Positions 39,270 through 51,759 of a DNA stretch of 64,000 nt are shown here, one piece after another. The position numbers and the translations under genes were made by a program. The notes under the pieces are model-generated. The model saw nothing but the letters and a program-made list of their open reading frames with translations, did no database searches and was not told where the DNA came from. Origin of the DNA: Allolobophora icterica (lineage: Eukaryota; Annelida; Clitellata; Crassiclitellata; Lumbricidae); assembly GCA_963556255.1 (NCBI GenBank), contig OY744608.1:33725654-33789653 (forward strand), read 5' to 3'. Every line of letters begins with the position of its first letter. The first letter of the stretch is position 1.

Positions 39270-40085
39270 TATATTATCTGTGAAATCAGAGTGCAATAAT
39301 TATTACAAGATGTTGCTACGGAAATATACCCTGTATGAAATCACAATGTGATTATTACCAGAGATTGCTATGACAATATATATTCAGTATGAAATCACAG
39401 TGTAATTATTACAAAAGGCTGCTACTGCAATACATCCTCTGTGAAAATGTCGTCATAATGCAATTATTCCCAGAAGTTAAAAGAGGTTGCAACGGCAACA
39501 TGCTGTCTATGAAATCACAATGCAATTATTACAGGATGTTGCTATGGAAATATAGGTTGTATGAAATCGAAACGCAATTATTACAAGAGGTTGCTAAGGC
39601 AGTAATCCTCTATGAATCACAATGCAATTATTCCCAGAGGTTAGAAAATTGTTGCTACGGCAAGAGTTCTCTATGAAATCACAGTGCAATTATTACCAGA
39701 CGTTTCTACAGAAATATAGGTTGTATGAAATTACAATGTGCAATTAATTTATTACAAGGTGTTGCTAAGGCAATATATCCTTTGTGAAATCACAATGCAA
39801 TTATTCCCAGAGGTTTGACAATCGTTGCTACAGCAACATGTTCTCTATGAGATCACAATGCAATTATTACAAGAGGTTGCCATGGAAACAATACTGTGTG
39901 AAGTCACAATGCAACACGTCCTCTGTGAAATCACAATGCAGTTATTCCGGGAGGTTAAAAGAGTATATATATATCCTCTATGAAATCACAATGCAATATT
40001 ATTCCTAGTGGTATCATGCACATTCTATGTGAAATCACAATGCAGTATTATTCTTAGCGATAGCAAGCAATATCCGCTGTGAAAC
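39270..40085. repeat. Minisatellite of about 60-bp units
   Basis: The unit contains TGAAATCACAATGCAATTAT, then CAGAGGTTGCTACGGCAA and a CTCTA/TGTGTG spacer. Roughly a dozen diverged copies. Frames reading KSQCNYYKR repeats are artefacts of the array. Confidence 0.88.
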
Positions 40086-40414
40086 CTGGGTAGTAGGCTA
40101 ATAAGGCCTATACAATTTGATGAAAAGCATTCGATCTAACACCATTAGATATGCAGTGATAACGTTATACTTTACTAAAGACTCAATAGCATATCATTAG
40201 ATAGGGCCTATGTAATTGTAACAGAATACTTAACTAAAGACTCGAAAGCGCATCGTGAGAATATAGGCTACCTGTACGCTCATTATACCGGTATTTCAGT
40301 TGATTAAACTGCGGGTGTTAATTAGTGTCCCTCCGACATGGGAGACGTACCCTAGCTTTTGCTTAAACGATCGTAGGTTGGGTAGTCGCTGAATTAATGG
40401 TGAATTATTGTCGC

Positions 40415-40525
40415 TATTATTATTATTATTATTATTATTAGTAGTAGTAGTAGTATTAGTATCATCATCATCGTCGTCATCATCATCATGATCATCATTA
40501 TGCCTATAATAATAATATTATTATG
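40415..40525. repeat. Mixed (ATT)n, (GTA)n and (CAT)n microsatellites
   Basis: Adjacent short trinucleotide tracts near the right end of the 39055 element. Confidence 0.85.
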
Positions 40526-40629
40526 CCTGTAATGCATTATCATTATTTAACAGCCGCAAAGCTGAAACAATGCGAAATTTAGTAACCCCCCCCACACTTT
40601 CTATACCAAAGTTACGCCCCTGGATAAAG

Positions 40630-40915
40630 GTAAGTTCTGGCAATAACTCGTTCAACTAGCCTTGGTAGGATAGCAACAACAGACATCGGTCTGTACTTTG
40701 TAGTCTGATGTAGGTGATGGTTTCGGCACCTTGGGGGTAGGATTGATTATAGCTGTTTTCCATTGGTTCGAAAAAAGGCGAGAGAGACCGATCTGTTTAT
40801 AAATTAGGCCTAGTGACGTTAAGGGAGGGAAGATTACTGGAGCAAGGAGCCTTAGAAACCACGCCAGTATCTGATAAATCCCTTCACTGTGCACTTCAGA
40901 TGGTCAAGCATATGA
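40630..40915 (-). mobile_element. LINE reverse-transcriptase fragment, reverse
   Basis: The reverse strand encodes FPPLTSLGLIYKQIGLSRLF then WKTAIINPTPKVPKPSPTSD, the first palm motifs of a CR1/L2/Jockey RT. Truncated and frameshifted. Confidence 0.75.
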
Positions 40916-41005
40916 AATAACTGACACAACAACAACCAAAACAACAACGACAACAACATTAACAACAATAAAAGCAATCCCTTAGACTCCTTAGAGGCTT
41001 AGACG

Positions 41006-41572
41006 CATGGGCGGCGATCTAGGGGGGACGGGGGGACATGTCCCCCACCTTTAAGGGTGGGGGGACACTCCATGCATTTGTTCCCCCTCACCTTTTGAAG
41101 AAACACCAAAAAAGGTGGAGAAATGAATTGCGTGTGAGGGTTTTCGGAGAGTTTGTGACCAGAGGAGGTAAAAATCCAAATTTTGAGGAGTAATGTCCCC
41201 CCCCCCCCCAAATGATGAGAAAGAAGACGTTGGGAACGGGGAAAAGTAGTAAAAGTAGTAAAACGTGGTCAATGACAAAAAAAGGTCATCAACTTTTTTT
41301 GGGAGGTTAAATCGATAGTTTGCGGAGATAAATTGGCGAAAAGTGAAAGTGGGGAAAAAAGAAAGGAGAGCGTAAGAAAAAGTTGTAAAAAGAGAAAAGA
41401 GGTGAAGGACTTAAAAAGGGTCATCAATTTTTTCGGAGATGAAATTGAAATTTTTCGAAGATAAAGTGGCAGAAAATTTTTTGGGGGGACAAGATTTTCC
41501 AAAAACGGGCGTCGACCAGATCGTGGCCGACTTTGTCCCCCCCCCACCTCTCAGACAAGATCGCCACCACGG
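41006..41572. mobile_element. hAT-like element of the GGCGGCGATC family, 567 bp
   Basis: Starts CATGGGCGGCGATC and ends GATCGCCACCACGG. CTTAGACG flanks both sides (40998-41005 and 41573-41580). In inverted orientation relative to 22157 and 59574, sharing GGGGACATGTCCCC-type and AAAAAGGTCATCAA blocks. Frames across it are C/G-run artefacts. Confidence 0.88.
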
Positions 41573-41814
41573 CTTAGACGCATGTGTACAATGTATAGTC
41601 CGGCAGCGGCGCTATCAGGTGAATTACATGATACAAATCAACATACAAGAAAACCTTAGAACAGGCAACATATAACGGAAGAGAACAGTGTTTTGACATG
41701 GACAGATTGTGAAGAAGCACCACTGATGTCTCCAGAGGTGCACACAACCGGCACAGATGTGTCAATGCATGCACGTGTGTATATGTGTGTAATGCACGTA
41801 TACATGTATGTAGG

Positions 41815-42031
41815 TATCTATAAGTAAGTATGTATGTATGTAGGTATCTAAGTATGTATGTATGTAGGTATCTAAGTATGTATGTATGTATGTATCTAAG
41901 TATGTATGTAGGTATATAAGTATGTATGTATGTATGTATGTATGTATGTATGTATGTATGTATGTATGTATGTATGTATGTATGTATGTATGTATGTATG
42001 TATGTATGTATGTATGTATGTATGTATGTAT
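41815..42031. repeat. (TATG)n microsatellite with variant GTATCTAA units
   Basis: An almost pure TATG run at 41919-42031, preceded by TAGGTATCTAAG interruptions. Long reading frames on both strands are artefacts. Confidence 0.97.
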
Positions 42032-42358
42032 GAAGTATATATGCACGTACGTATGTATACGCATTTGTGTAGTGCATGTATTCATGTATGCGTGTATGTA
42101 TACTATATGTATGTATGCAAGCACATAAGTATGTATGCATGTATAAACGTATGTAATGATGCATGTATGTGGAAATGTACGTATATATGTGGAACGTTGC
42201 ACGCTGTTGGTTCTAGTCACGATTTTGACGATCAATGTAGGCCTAGTAGTCTACACGCCAGTTTACGACCAGCATTAGATCTTCAGTCTTCCTGCTTCGT
42301 TGGTTAAATTGCTTCCAAAGCTCGCTGCGTTCTTTTCAGTTTTACGCCGATATATATT

Positions 42359-42600
42359 ATTGTAATTGTAATTGTAATCTGGCATTTATAAAGCCCCACT
42401 TCTAGAAAAAAAACTCCTCAGCGGCGCTCTCAACCCGAACCAGTGAATTTACTGTCGAATAATACAGACTTCAGGCGAATGAATGACGAAAGAGATGCGG
42501 CGAGAGGGAAACACGTGAACAATGGGATAACTTAGTTAGGTCAGAGGGGCACGAGAAAAGTGCATGAGGGAAATGGACATCCTCGAGCAATGAATACACT
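42359..42600 (-). mobile_element. L2/CR1-like LINE 3' end, reverse, with (TTGTAA)n tail
   Basis: TTGTAATTGTAATTGTAATC followed by GGCATTTATAAAGCCCC and CCTCAGCGGCGCTCTC is the reversed LINE end (GAGCGCCTCTGAG type). Confidence 0.7.
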
Positions 42601-44335
42601 TAAAAAGACGAGTTGACTCTCAGAACATGCGTGTATACATGCACTGCACACATACATACATATATATATATATATACATTTGTGAAAACATACATACATG
42701 TATCATTAAGTAACATAAATTGATGTCTGAAGTTAGGCTACTTGATGAATAATTACGGAATGACTGTAGGCTATTATTAACTAAACATTAATGATTACGG
42801 AAAATGAATCATAAATTAGCACGGAAACACAGGGCTTATACAAATACAGTTAATAATAGAAACAGAAAGGCCATACAGGGATACACATGGAAACAGGAAG
42901 ACAACAATCGGTTCATGGCCAACTAAATTCTTTTGCCGCAGTTTGAGATGAGTCTAAGTTTGGCTATGATCAAGTAACATTTGTGAAATGCAATACAGCG
43001 TCGCTCCAAAGTGCCCCACCCCCAAACCAAGCGCAAACAGTTGAAACTCGAAAGCATTCTGAATGGTGAACTGTGAGTTATGGACAGACGATGTCATTGT
43101 AGTTACAGTGGGATGCAAATCTCTCGGAGTCCCTTAAGAATAGACAGGCGTTATAGTCGCGGAATTTGGATAATGGGATATTATGTTATAAATGAAGATA
43201 CAGTCGTCCTCCTCCAACTTATGCACAAGGTGGTATGTTACTAACTTACTATGGAGAATTTACGTTCGCTCGCACCTGCCCATTCTATCTCCGAAATCTG
43301 TAAGTGGCTAATCCGTAATCACCCTCTGAAGCCTTTCCTTGTAATCGTAATTGTAATCACATTTATATAGCTGAAGTATTTCCGAATTGACAACACAGGA
43401 TCACCATGAAGAAGAACGACAGTGTGAAGCGATTACGAAGAGTAGGCATAAAAAGACAAAGGAACTTTCAGTGTTTTTATAGAGATGATTTATGACCCAA
43501 TGCTGCTCATCAATAATCTAAAACATTTATTTGGTGGTAGCGATGCTATCGGGAGCTTTGACTTGGTTTAACTGTTGTTCATCGTCTCCTCGGGTTTCCC
43601 TCGGCGTCTCTGGTTCGTGACAACGATTCACAGATGACGCACCTATTTCTATGATTTATTTTCAATAGCAATCTTTTTACAGAGTGTTCCAAAGCGTAAC
43701 TACCTTACTAGGCCTATTATTTACAACGTTCTACGCACGTCGCACACCTCAGAGACTCAGCTTTTCTTATGGCTCATCCTGTCGAGTGTCGACGTTCCTT
43801 GCGAGCGGATCGCACTATCCTCGGTTGACCTTCTGTCGACCGTGATTGTCCTTCGCAGAGTCTCAGATCACCTGTACTGACAGTCCTCTCGCCTTTCTGA
43901 GTGTGACCCCGGCCCTCGATCTGAGGATGACCGTTTCCCTCATGTGCTTTCCTCGTTCCCTTCTGACTTTCCCTTTGCTCACGTGTTTCTACTAGTCTTC
44001 GCCGCCTCATTCATTCATCTTATTCCCAACCCACAGCACAACTCACTCTTTAACCATTCGATATCCTTCTTTGTACTCGTGCGGCTGCTTCTCCTCCTGT
44101 CCCCTTGCGTGTTTCCATCGTCACTCTGTCTTTGTTTCAACATCGTCTATCATAATTCAGTACCTTCGTTCCTATGCCTGAGTGCACATGCCCTTCGGCC
44201 TCCTGCGCGTGTCGTCAATTTCTCGTTCTCTGCCCTGGTCATCTCGTCGGCTGCAGTCTGATTGTTATTCCTTGTCAGTAACAAATAATAAAATTATGCA
44301 TGTCAACACGTCATAAGTCACGTGATTCTTTCAAA
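42601..44335. other. Intergenic; one short reversed LINE tail, otherwise nothing recognised
   Basis: A reversed LINE 3' terminus with GTAATCGTAATTGTAATCAC and ATTTATATAGC is at 43341-43375. The C/T-rich stretch 43740-44270 has frames on both strands but no domain. Confidence 0.4.
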
Positions 44336-44339
44336 GTGT

Positions 44340-44470
44340 CTCATCGTTATCATCATCGGTTCCTGACTACAGCCATTTGGCGGCGATAGCAACGGATTAT
44401 TTATCTCCACTGTCCTCGGTCATTTGTCAAGTCCACTGCCCCGTTTGTGTTAGTTCAAGTGTCCTCATTT
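44340..44470 (-). mobile_element. RTE-like LINE 3' tail, reverse
   Basis: The reverse strand reads CTGCGCTGGATAGATGATAT and then TTGACAAATGACCGAGGACA, nearly identical to the end of the fragment at 4195-4290. Confidence 0.8.
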
Positions 44471-44479
44471 ATATCATCT

Positions 44480-44815
44480 ATCCAGCGCAGTCTTGATCTG
44501 CATTTGTGTCTTATTTCATTCAAATCTTGCATGTATTGCACTGTGTGGAATTCTTGATGAACGAGTTTTTTTTCTGTTGCTGGACCTACTTTTTGGAACT
44601 CTCCCTGCGTCTGTGCGCTCGGCTCAGTCGCTTGTGTCATTTCGTTCTCAACATAAAACTTACCTCTTTCAAACTGCCTATCCACCATAGGCTGCCTCTC
44701 TGTCTTACGGACTGCTCTTCTGGATATTGACCTGATTACGGCTTGGTTTTGGCGGGCCATCGGTTGATGCCTTGTGCATTAGACACCGGCCCAATAGAAG
44801 TTACTAATTGCAATT
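44480..44815 (+). mobile_element. L2/CR1-like LINE 3' end with (ATTAC) tail
   Basis: Encodes LPASVRSAQSLVSFRSQHKT then YLFQTAYPP, the C-terminal tail of the ORF2 protein. The end shares GTGCATTAGACACCGG and AATAGAAGTT with the copy at 15440-16520. Confidence 0.8.
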
Positions 44816-47540
44816 ACAATGCTCGACTATGGAAGTTCAGGTCGGAGGGCCAACTAGGTCAGTTTACACACTGAAGCAGAGCGATGAGATCTGCGACCAG
44901 GAAGGGTCGAGGCTGAGATACATAACTCCTTAAGATATATGCTGGAGCACGGCCCCCTGCAATACATATGCGCCTAAGCATTATCATCTTCAAATCAGTG
45001 TCTTTTGGCACAGATAACTAGTGCAGCTCCTCCAGAATGAAGTTGGATATGTGCCCAAAACTTCTCTTGACTGGATTCCGTGTTCAGAGCATACATGGTG
45101 AGCTGTAGGTTTCCGGTGGAGCACGTGTTCTGCAGCTGGAAGTGATGGTAATGCGTTATTTGGACATCTGCATCTGGAAATCTCAGTCAATCATGCATGA
45201 CCTAAACGATTTGAGTTGTGTTTGTTCCTAAGTGATAATACGTGTTGCGCTTGTGCAACTCTTTTTTCCTAGTTTAAAAATATTAATTGTAATTGGACAT
45301 GCACCCAAAGGATTTTACAGATTCAACTGAGACTCATGTTTTTATTCAGTTTATTGTTCCCAACAACAACAACAACAACAACAACAACAGCATCATAGCA
45401 GTGAAACAGCACATAGTACATGTGAAGCAGTTCAAGGAAAAGAAAAGAAATAAAAAAATAGGTAACTGTTTAAAAAGAAAAAAAATATACCATCAATATA
45501 ACATTGAACATGAAGGTAGTATGCACTAGTGGTTCTCAGAATTTATCGGGAGCAACAGGCACCCAGAAGGGACTAATCCCGCTGGGAGGGTGCCTATTTC
45601 AGTAAGCATGTAATAGATGACGGATTTACAATTAATCACGAGAATGGGAACTTCAGTAAATATAACATTAATATAATTCAGTAGTGGTTCTATCAGTGTA
45701 AATTAGGTTATACATATAAAATACAACTTAACTAAGGGCTATAATACATGCTCCTGTGTGTGCACTCGCAGTAGATGCTTGAATCGCATGAGACAAGGAA
45801 GGGCACGGATGCACTGTGGTAGGCTATTCCACAAAAGGGGCCCTGATATTTTATGGATAATTTACGAGTGTTAGTTCTGGCAAAAATACATCTATAGTCA
45901 TCATTACTTCTTGTAGCAGTAATATGCAAGGTAGGACAGAAATAGGATATGAAGGATATGTAACCCTACTATCCGTTCAGCGTTCTTAAATTGCAAGCAG
46001 CAAGTTGACGCCGGTAGGAATATAGTTCAAATCAAATCAAATCATTTATTGAATCGAAAACAAACAGAAATTCGAATACAAACAGAATACAAACAGAAAT
46101 ATTTTTCAGTCGACTAGCTATTTATAACATCGTGTATTATAAGAGTAAGTAACATGATGATATACAAAGTTATAAGGTAGGCCTATATTGTTTTTATTCT
46201 TACTACTGATTATATCGATGTAGCTTGAAGTCACTAGGACTGCAAGAAATGCTTATAGATACATTAGAAGACGATTCCCGAGGAGAAGAAGCTGTAATAG
46301 CTTATCGAGTCATCCCCAGTCATTAGTATTCCCATATAAAAATCGATCAGCTGGGAGTGACACTGAGATGAAATATATTTTTATTAACATACAATCAGCT
46401 TGGCCTATAGTAAGAGGGAAGTTAGTCAGTTTTTATGAAGCTAGTATTGGTCAATCAAAAATTTTCTGTAAGTATTCTTAAAAACACTTGCACAGTGCAC
46501 GTAGGTTAGAATCAATTGAATTCCAGTTCTTATAATAGGTGTTTCGAACGGTATAGAGACACTGAAATTCAAACTGGTAAAGTTTGCAGACGATTACATC
46601 ATCGCTTTCGCCAAATTTATGATACACCTATACCTTGACAGAATATAACGCGTTTCCATCTGGTGAACAACGAGATCTAATACTAGTCGGAAGCGAATGA
46701 AAGGCGGCGATATAAAGAGGAAACTGCTCCCAGTCAACAGCGTATCATGTATTGTTTATGAGTGTCATTGTATGACTAGCTCCCGCGTGCATACATGTGT
46801 CGCCAAAGAAAGACTCCCTGGGTGGTGCTAGAAGCTAAATAAACGTACACACACACGCACACACACACACACACACACATGTTTATGCGCGTATATGACC
46901 TTATCGATACAATACATCTATAATAATTTTTCATGTTGTATTTCCCAGTGGCATTCTCTCAGGCTTCGTAAATCTGCTCTGCAGACAGCAGCTTGCCATT
47001 GGGGAAAAGCAAACAAAAAGTCTTTGGTCTAAAATAGAACATTATTTTTTTATGTTCATTCATATAAGTAGTGACTTTCTAGTAAATGTGGCCAGAACGT
47101 TGCATATATATAATGTCTGATGTCAAAGCACAATAATATCATGCCATCGTTTTAGAATTGCGGGGTCGCTTGTGGCAGACAATTTTCAATTGCCCACATT
47201 AGACCTACTATAATTATATTGTCTTGCTGAAGGCAACGACCATTCTTATTGTAACCAGTAATCATAAAGTCGCTTATTTCGAAAGCGCCCGTTAAAACTA
47301 CAAGTTTATTCGCAAACGCTGCGTCAAGTCAGAAGGGTTGTCGAGACATAGGCCTATAAAGAATAAAATCTATTTGCTGGGAGAAGAGGAAAAGGGGAGA
47401 GACAGAGGTGTATGCTGTTGGTTGTGCTTCGATTTAAGAGCCACACAATTCCTGCAGACGTGCGTGAGACATTAGTGTCGACTGTTCTCGTAGATTACTT
47501 TAACGACGTGTATCAAATATAATATATAGGCTATATATAT
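44816..47540. other. Intergenic with fragmentary repeats
   Basis: Contains (CAA)n at 45361-45389, a possible reversed LINE end with a TCAAATCAAATCATTTATTG tail at about 45725-46130, and a CA microsatellite at 46848-46880. No gene is supported. Confidence 0.4.
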
Positions 47541-47542
47541 AT

Positions 47543-47672
47543 ATACATACATACATACATACATACATACATACATACATACATACATACATACATACAT
47601 ACATACATACATACATACATACATACATACATACATACATACATACATACATACATACATACATACATACAT
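47543..47672. repeat. (ACAT)n microsatellite
   Basis: About 130 bp of pure ACAT tetranucleotide, the reverse complement of the TATG tracts elsewhere. Confidence 0.97.
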
Positions 47673-47927
47673 TCACACAAAATTACGCAGAAAGCAGTTT
47701 TCTGAGAAAGCCACAGAGGCCACTGAGAAAGAGCATCGATTTCGTTGTGTATATATAGAGAAATATTAGTATTGTTATACGTCCGCTGTTTTTTTTCGTT
47801 CTTTGTCCTCGTCTTCTGTTGCATGGGCCAATGGAATTAAAGTTGTTTTCGTCTTCACGGTTGAATGAGCAGAAATCCAAGTATTGAATACAGAAATATA
47901 AACAACATCGGCTGCCGTTGCTGCCTT

Positions 47928-48155
<228 letters not shown>

Positions 48156-48880
48156 ATGCTACTGCTCCTGCTGCCCAACTTGTTACTGATTCAGTCACTT
48201 GCTCCTAAAATTTATCGTGCATAGACGGAGACCTGTGACCGGGTCTGATATCCTCAACCCTTCATTAGGCAAATAGCACCATAAAGGCTGTTCGTATTCA
48301 TGTCCGAGTCCGTCACAGGACGCATGCGTAGTCTCGACTTCCGGAGCCCCTGCAGCACTCCCCTGCAGTGGCTAAACGGCAACGGATGTAGTAAGAATGC
48401 TCAACATATATAAAACGTATAATAACGAAATCTACTTAAATCGCATGGATCGGTTGTCAGAAGCGCAAGCTGTGGTTATTAAGAAAATCGATTTGCTATT
48501 CGGGATGAATGCAACCAAAGGTCACTCCAATTAAGATAAGACTGCTAAATCTGCGCTGGAGCACACTAAAATGGAAATAGAGTTGCCTCGATTTCCCATC
48601 GAAATGCCATCCGATAACCGTAACTCCGCGGTCTTAAAAGTCTAAACTTAACGACTTAATGCATGTCCTCCACCTTCACCAGTCTTCTACGACACGGATA
48701 GTTCTCTTGAGTCGAAGACCTATATGGTTGACTACCAGCAAGAACAACGTTGGTGATAAACCTCTGCAAACCATCAAATTATTACTGCGTAGACCTAATA
48801 GTGGTGTGGTCAATCTTCAAGGCTTGATGCAGAAAATATTTTATGATAATAATATCCTAGTGCGCATAGGATAACTGCCG
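48156..48880. other. Intergenic, nothing recognised
   Basis: No coding pattern, RNA gene or repeat is seen between the CTA array and the TATCCCC-motif region. Confidence 0.4.
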
Positions 48881-49204
48881 GTGTCACGAAATAGAGTATC
48901 CCCCATACAAGTATATCCCCTTAGCAGAATGGAGTATCCGGCCGGATGAATGTGAACGGGAGGGACTATCCCCCCTCGTGCAAAAGTACCCCCCATGAGT
49001 CGTACAAAAGTATCCCCCTTCAAAAAGTATCCCCTGCAACATAATTGCAAATTGTGCGATTTAAGTCAGTTTAGAACTCATCAGTCAAAGCCATATGCTA
49101 TACTTATTGTTGGTATGCGTGGGAAAAGAATCCAGTGAAGTCAATGAGCCTCGCATTACTCTCTTTCTCTGCTCTGTACTCTATTTACTCTTAGGCATGT
49201 TGTG

Positions 49205-49625
49205 ACATTGATATCGGTCGATTCGTATCAATCGGTACACCAACAAAACCAGGAAGACAAAATATCAGCAGTCACGAACGATATTGTCATGTAAAGGGAC
49301 TAAGGCGCTAATTAGGTGAATTGGTAGCTCGCGCTTGATGTCGCTCGATTGGTATCAATAAGCCAGTGAAGCCATTTGAGACATTGAACCAACTTCAATG
49401 ACTTTTGTGTTCTTTGTGGTGTTGTAATCTCACGCAAAGTAGCCTAAACATTGTCTGTTCGCATTATTAGTTGCGTGAAGGGCTTGTTGCGAACTTGCGA
49501 TGGATGTGTCTAAAACAAGGATGACAAATATCAGCAATCACAAACGACGGTGTCATTAAAAGGGATTAAGGTGCTAATTAGGTGAATTAATAGCTCGCGC
49601 TTGATATCGGTCGATTCGTATAGAA
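49205..49625. repeat. Direct duplication of about 120 bp
   Basis: GATATCGGTCGATTCGTAT, ATATCAGCARTCACRAACGA and GCTAATTAGGTGAATT-then-TAGCTCGCGCTTGAT occur at 49211-49350 and again at 49520-49625. Confidence 0.8.
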
Positions 49626-49822
49626 GATCTCGGCAAATCTCAGCCGACAATTGCGTCAGCTCACTGAGCTCCACACAATACATCTAACCACATCGGTAAA
49701 CCTACATGTTAAAGTCCTCCCCTGCCAGCAGCAAATGGACTTCTCTTCGTGTGGACTGTACGCAGCTGCCTATCCCTTTGAGATTGCTTCTGGTTCTGCC
49801 ACACTGGATGTTGACTTCGATG

Positions 49823-50783
49823 TAGGGTTGCCACCTCTCCCGGACTCGGCGGGAGTCTCCCGTATTTCGATTTGATCTCCCGTCTCCAGGAATTAATTTG
49901 GAAAACTTTGAAATATCCCGGAATGCTGAAAAGTCCTATTCCCTTGGACAACTGCACAATGCGTCACTGCTCGACATCGAGTCAGAGACTCAGAGTCTGA
50001 TTGTCTGATCGATATTGTATTTTTTAACTTTCAGCGGACACTTTTCAAATTCAATTTATATATCTATGTACTTTTCTAACTTTCTGCGGACACTTTTCAA
50101 TTGAGATATCTATGTTTATGACTGCGCGTGCAGTGAGCGCGTGAAGTTCGCAATGGCGACTTCAAATTCTGCATTGACATAGATAAAGACCGCTACTATG
50201 AAGACTTCTGTATTCTGCGTGACGTCCAAACAGCACTTGTAGAGAACAACGAAAGCGTGGTCGATCGATGGAGTAATTTTTTCACAAAACTGGCAGATAC
50301 AAAGTCAATTGAGGGTGGTGAACTCTTGAAAGTTGTGTCCTTCGTATTTTCTACACCTGTTTCGAATTCTTCATGTGAAAGAACTTTCAGTGTGATGAAT
50401 TCTTTGTGGACTAAAGAAAGAAATCGTCTTGGACTTGCTCTTTTACGAGCTGAGCTGCAGGTGTGTGAAAATTTGAAGTACAAATGCTCAGAGTTTTATG
50501 ACTTCTTGATTAAGAAACCCAGATTGTTGGCTGCTGCAATATCTGATGCGAAATATACTTTTAAGCGCAAGTAGTCTTCATCACTCTACCACAGCACTAT
50601 GGACTAAAGTGAATGACCAATTAAATAATTAGTTGCTAGCTGTTTCTTGTGTTTACCTAATGTCTAAAACAAAATGCTTTAAAACTATAGGCCTACTTAG
50701 ATTCTGTTCTATCAGTGCAATTGCAAATGTTAAAAAATTTCTTGAATCTCCCGGATTCGTATCCTTAGGAGGTGGCAACCCTA
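49823..50783 (+). mobile_element. Deleted hAT transposon keeping the transposase C-terminal region
   Basis: Starts TAGGGTTGCCACCTCTCCCG and ends AGGAGGTGGCAACCCTA. CTTCGATG flanks both sides (49815-49822 and 50784-50791). At 50257-50574 a 105-residue frame contains FSTPVSNSSCERTFSVMNSL, the hAT dimerisation-domain signature. The DNA-binding and catalytic parts are missing, so it cannot move by itself. Confidence 0.93.
50257..50574 (+). pseudogene. hAT transposase fragment, C-terminal dimerisation domain only
   Basis: The frame opens at a GTG/TTC context without a convincing start and ends TFKRK-stop. The SxxERTFS core and the following WTKERNRL helix are the family signature. About 100 residues remain of an enzyme normally several hundred long. 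Confidence 0.85.
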
Positions 50784-50984
50784 CTTCGATGAGCCTTCAA
50801 AAATGCGAAAATACCTTGAGAAATGTTTCAACGACAAGGTAATGACGTCTTTCCTCCAAAATACCTTTTAAGAGAAGAGGAAGAAAGCCAATTCCGCGTG
50901 TGGTTATCCTTCCTACTGTAACTTCTGTTTCATTTGCTCTACACATTGCTTAGAAGACTTAAAACACTTAGTCAATTGCTTTAC

Positions 50985-51240
50985 CCATTTCTCGTTTTCG
51001 ATTTTGATTACAGCATAGATTTGTCTCCCTGTTGCACTCCGCCTGGTCCCTACCACTCACTTGACCTTGTTCCTTACTAACTTAAAGACTAGGCCTACTC
51101 TCTTTAACTGTGGTTGGACTGGGAGCGCTCCTGAGTAAATCACCTTGAAGGGACGCTATTTAAAAGCTCCTTAATAATAATGATAATAATAACAATATTA
51201 ATAATAACAATAATAATAATAAAAATAATAATAGATTTAT
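50985..51240 (+). mobile_element. L2/CR1-like LINE 3' end with (AATAAT)n tail
   Basis: GGTTGGACTGGGAGCGCTCC then TGAGTAAATCACCTTGAAGG matches the end at 28680. The tail is TAATAATAATGATAATAAT. Confidence 0.8.
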
Positions 51241-51759
51241 CAATTATAGGCATTTTCAATAATATCTAATGCCTGTGAATTTTTATCCCCCGGGGGATGA
51301 TTTTGCACGATGGGGGATAGAAATGGTTTATCCCCCGGATACTCTATACCGGTAGATTATATCCGGGGGGGATAAATTTATTCATCCCCCCGGATAGTTT
51401 TAGGACGGATAGTCTGTCACGCGACACCGGCGTAAGCCCGTGTGCGTCCTTCTGACTTAGTGTGGACGCAAACAAGAGTGTCTGACAAGCTCAGAGAGCT
51501 AGCTCTGACAGCTCTGCCCAGATGATGTTGTAACCGTAACATCCGCTGGTCTATTCGAAAGCCGGTTGAAGTGCTGAACGTACGTACACCTGTTGGCTGT
51601 TTCAGAGGGAGCCCTGTCTGTTGCGAGGTTAGCGAAACGGTTTTGACCAGAGAGAGTTGGAAGATAAATAGCCTAGTTTGTGACGAACTCTGGAAAGGCA
51701 CGCTCCGCCTTGCTAGAAACACTGGGAGTGAATGCAGGCATCGGCTGAGGGGGGTGTTA

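Larger units (their letters stand above)
39055..40622. mobile_element. Long hAT-like element with an internal minisatellite, about 1.57 kb
   Basis: Starts CATAGGCGTAATTTACGGGG and ends CCAAAGTTACGCCCCTG, imperfect inverted ends of the same type as the MITEs at 21897 and 57359. No convincing 8-bp duplication remains (GCCTATGG versus GATAAAGG). About half of it is the tandem array at 39270-40085. No transposase frame. Confidence 0.65.
48882..51432. mobile_element. Candidate composite element with GCCGGTGTC ends and TATCCCCC motifs
   Basis: The left end GCCGGTGTCACG and right end CGCGACACCGGC are inverted matches. Next to each lie several copies of a TATCCCCC motif, forward at 48895-49035 and mainly inverted at 51280-51405. 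Between them lie a tandem duplication, a hAT element and a LINE end. I found no clear target duplication, so the boundaries are tentative. Confidence 0.5.

Noticed and set aside
39389..40008. KSQCNYYKR repeat frames
   Set aside because: Products of the 60-bp tandem array inside a hAT-like element.
41574..42307. 196-codon and 157-codon frames of HTYI/MYVC repeats
   Set aside because: Translations of the TATG microsatellite; the repeat is open in several frames by its composition.
43774..44261. Opposing reading frames of about 80-105 codons
   Set aside because: C/T-rich sequence open on both strands without domain character, start context or splice signals.
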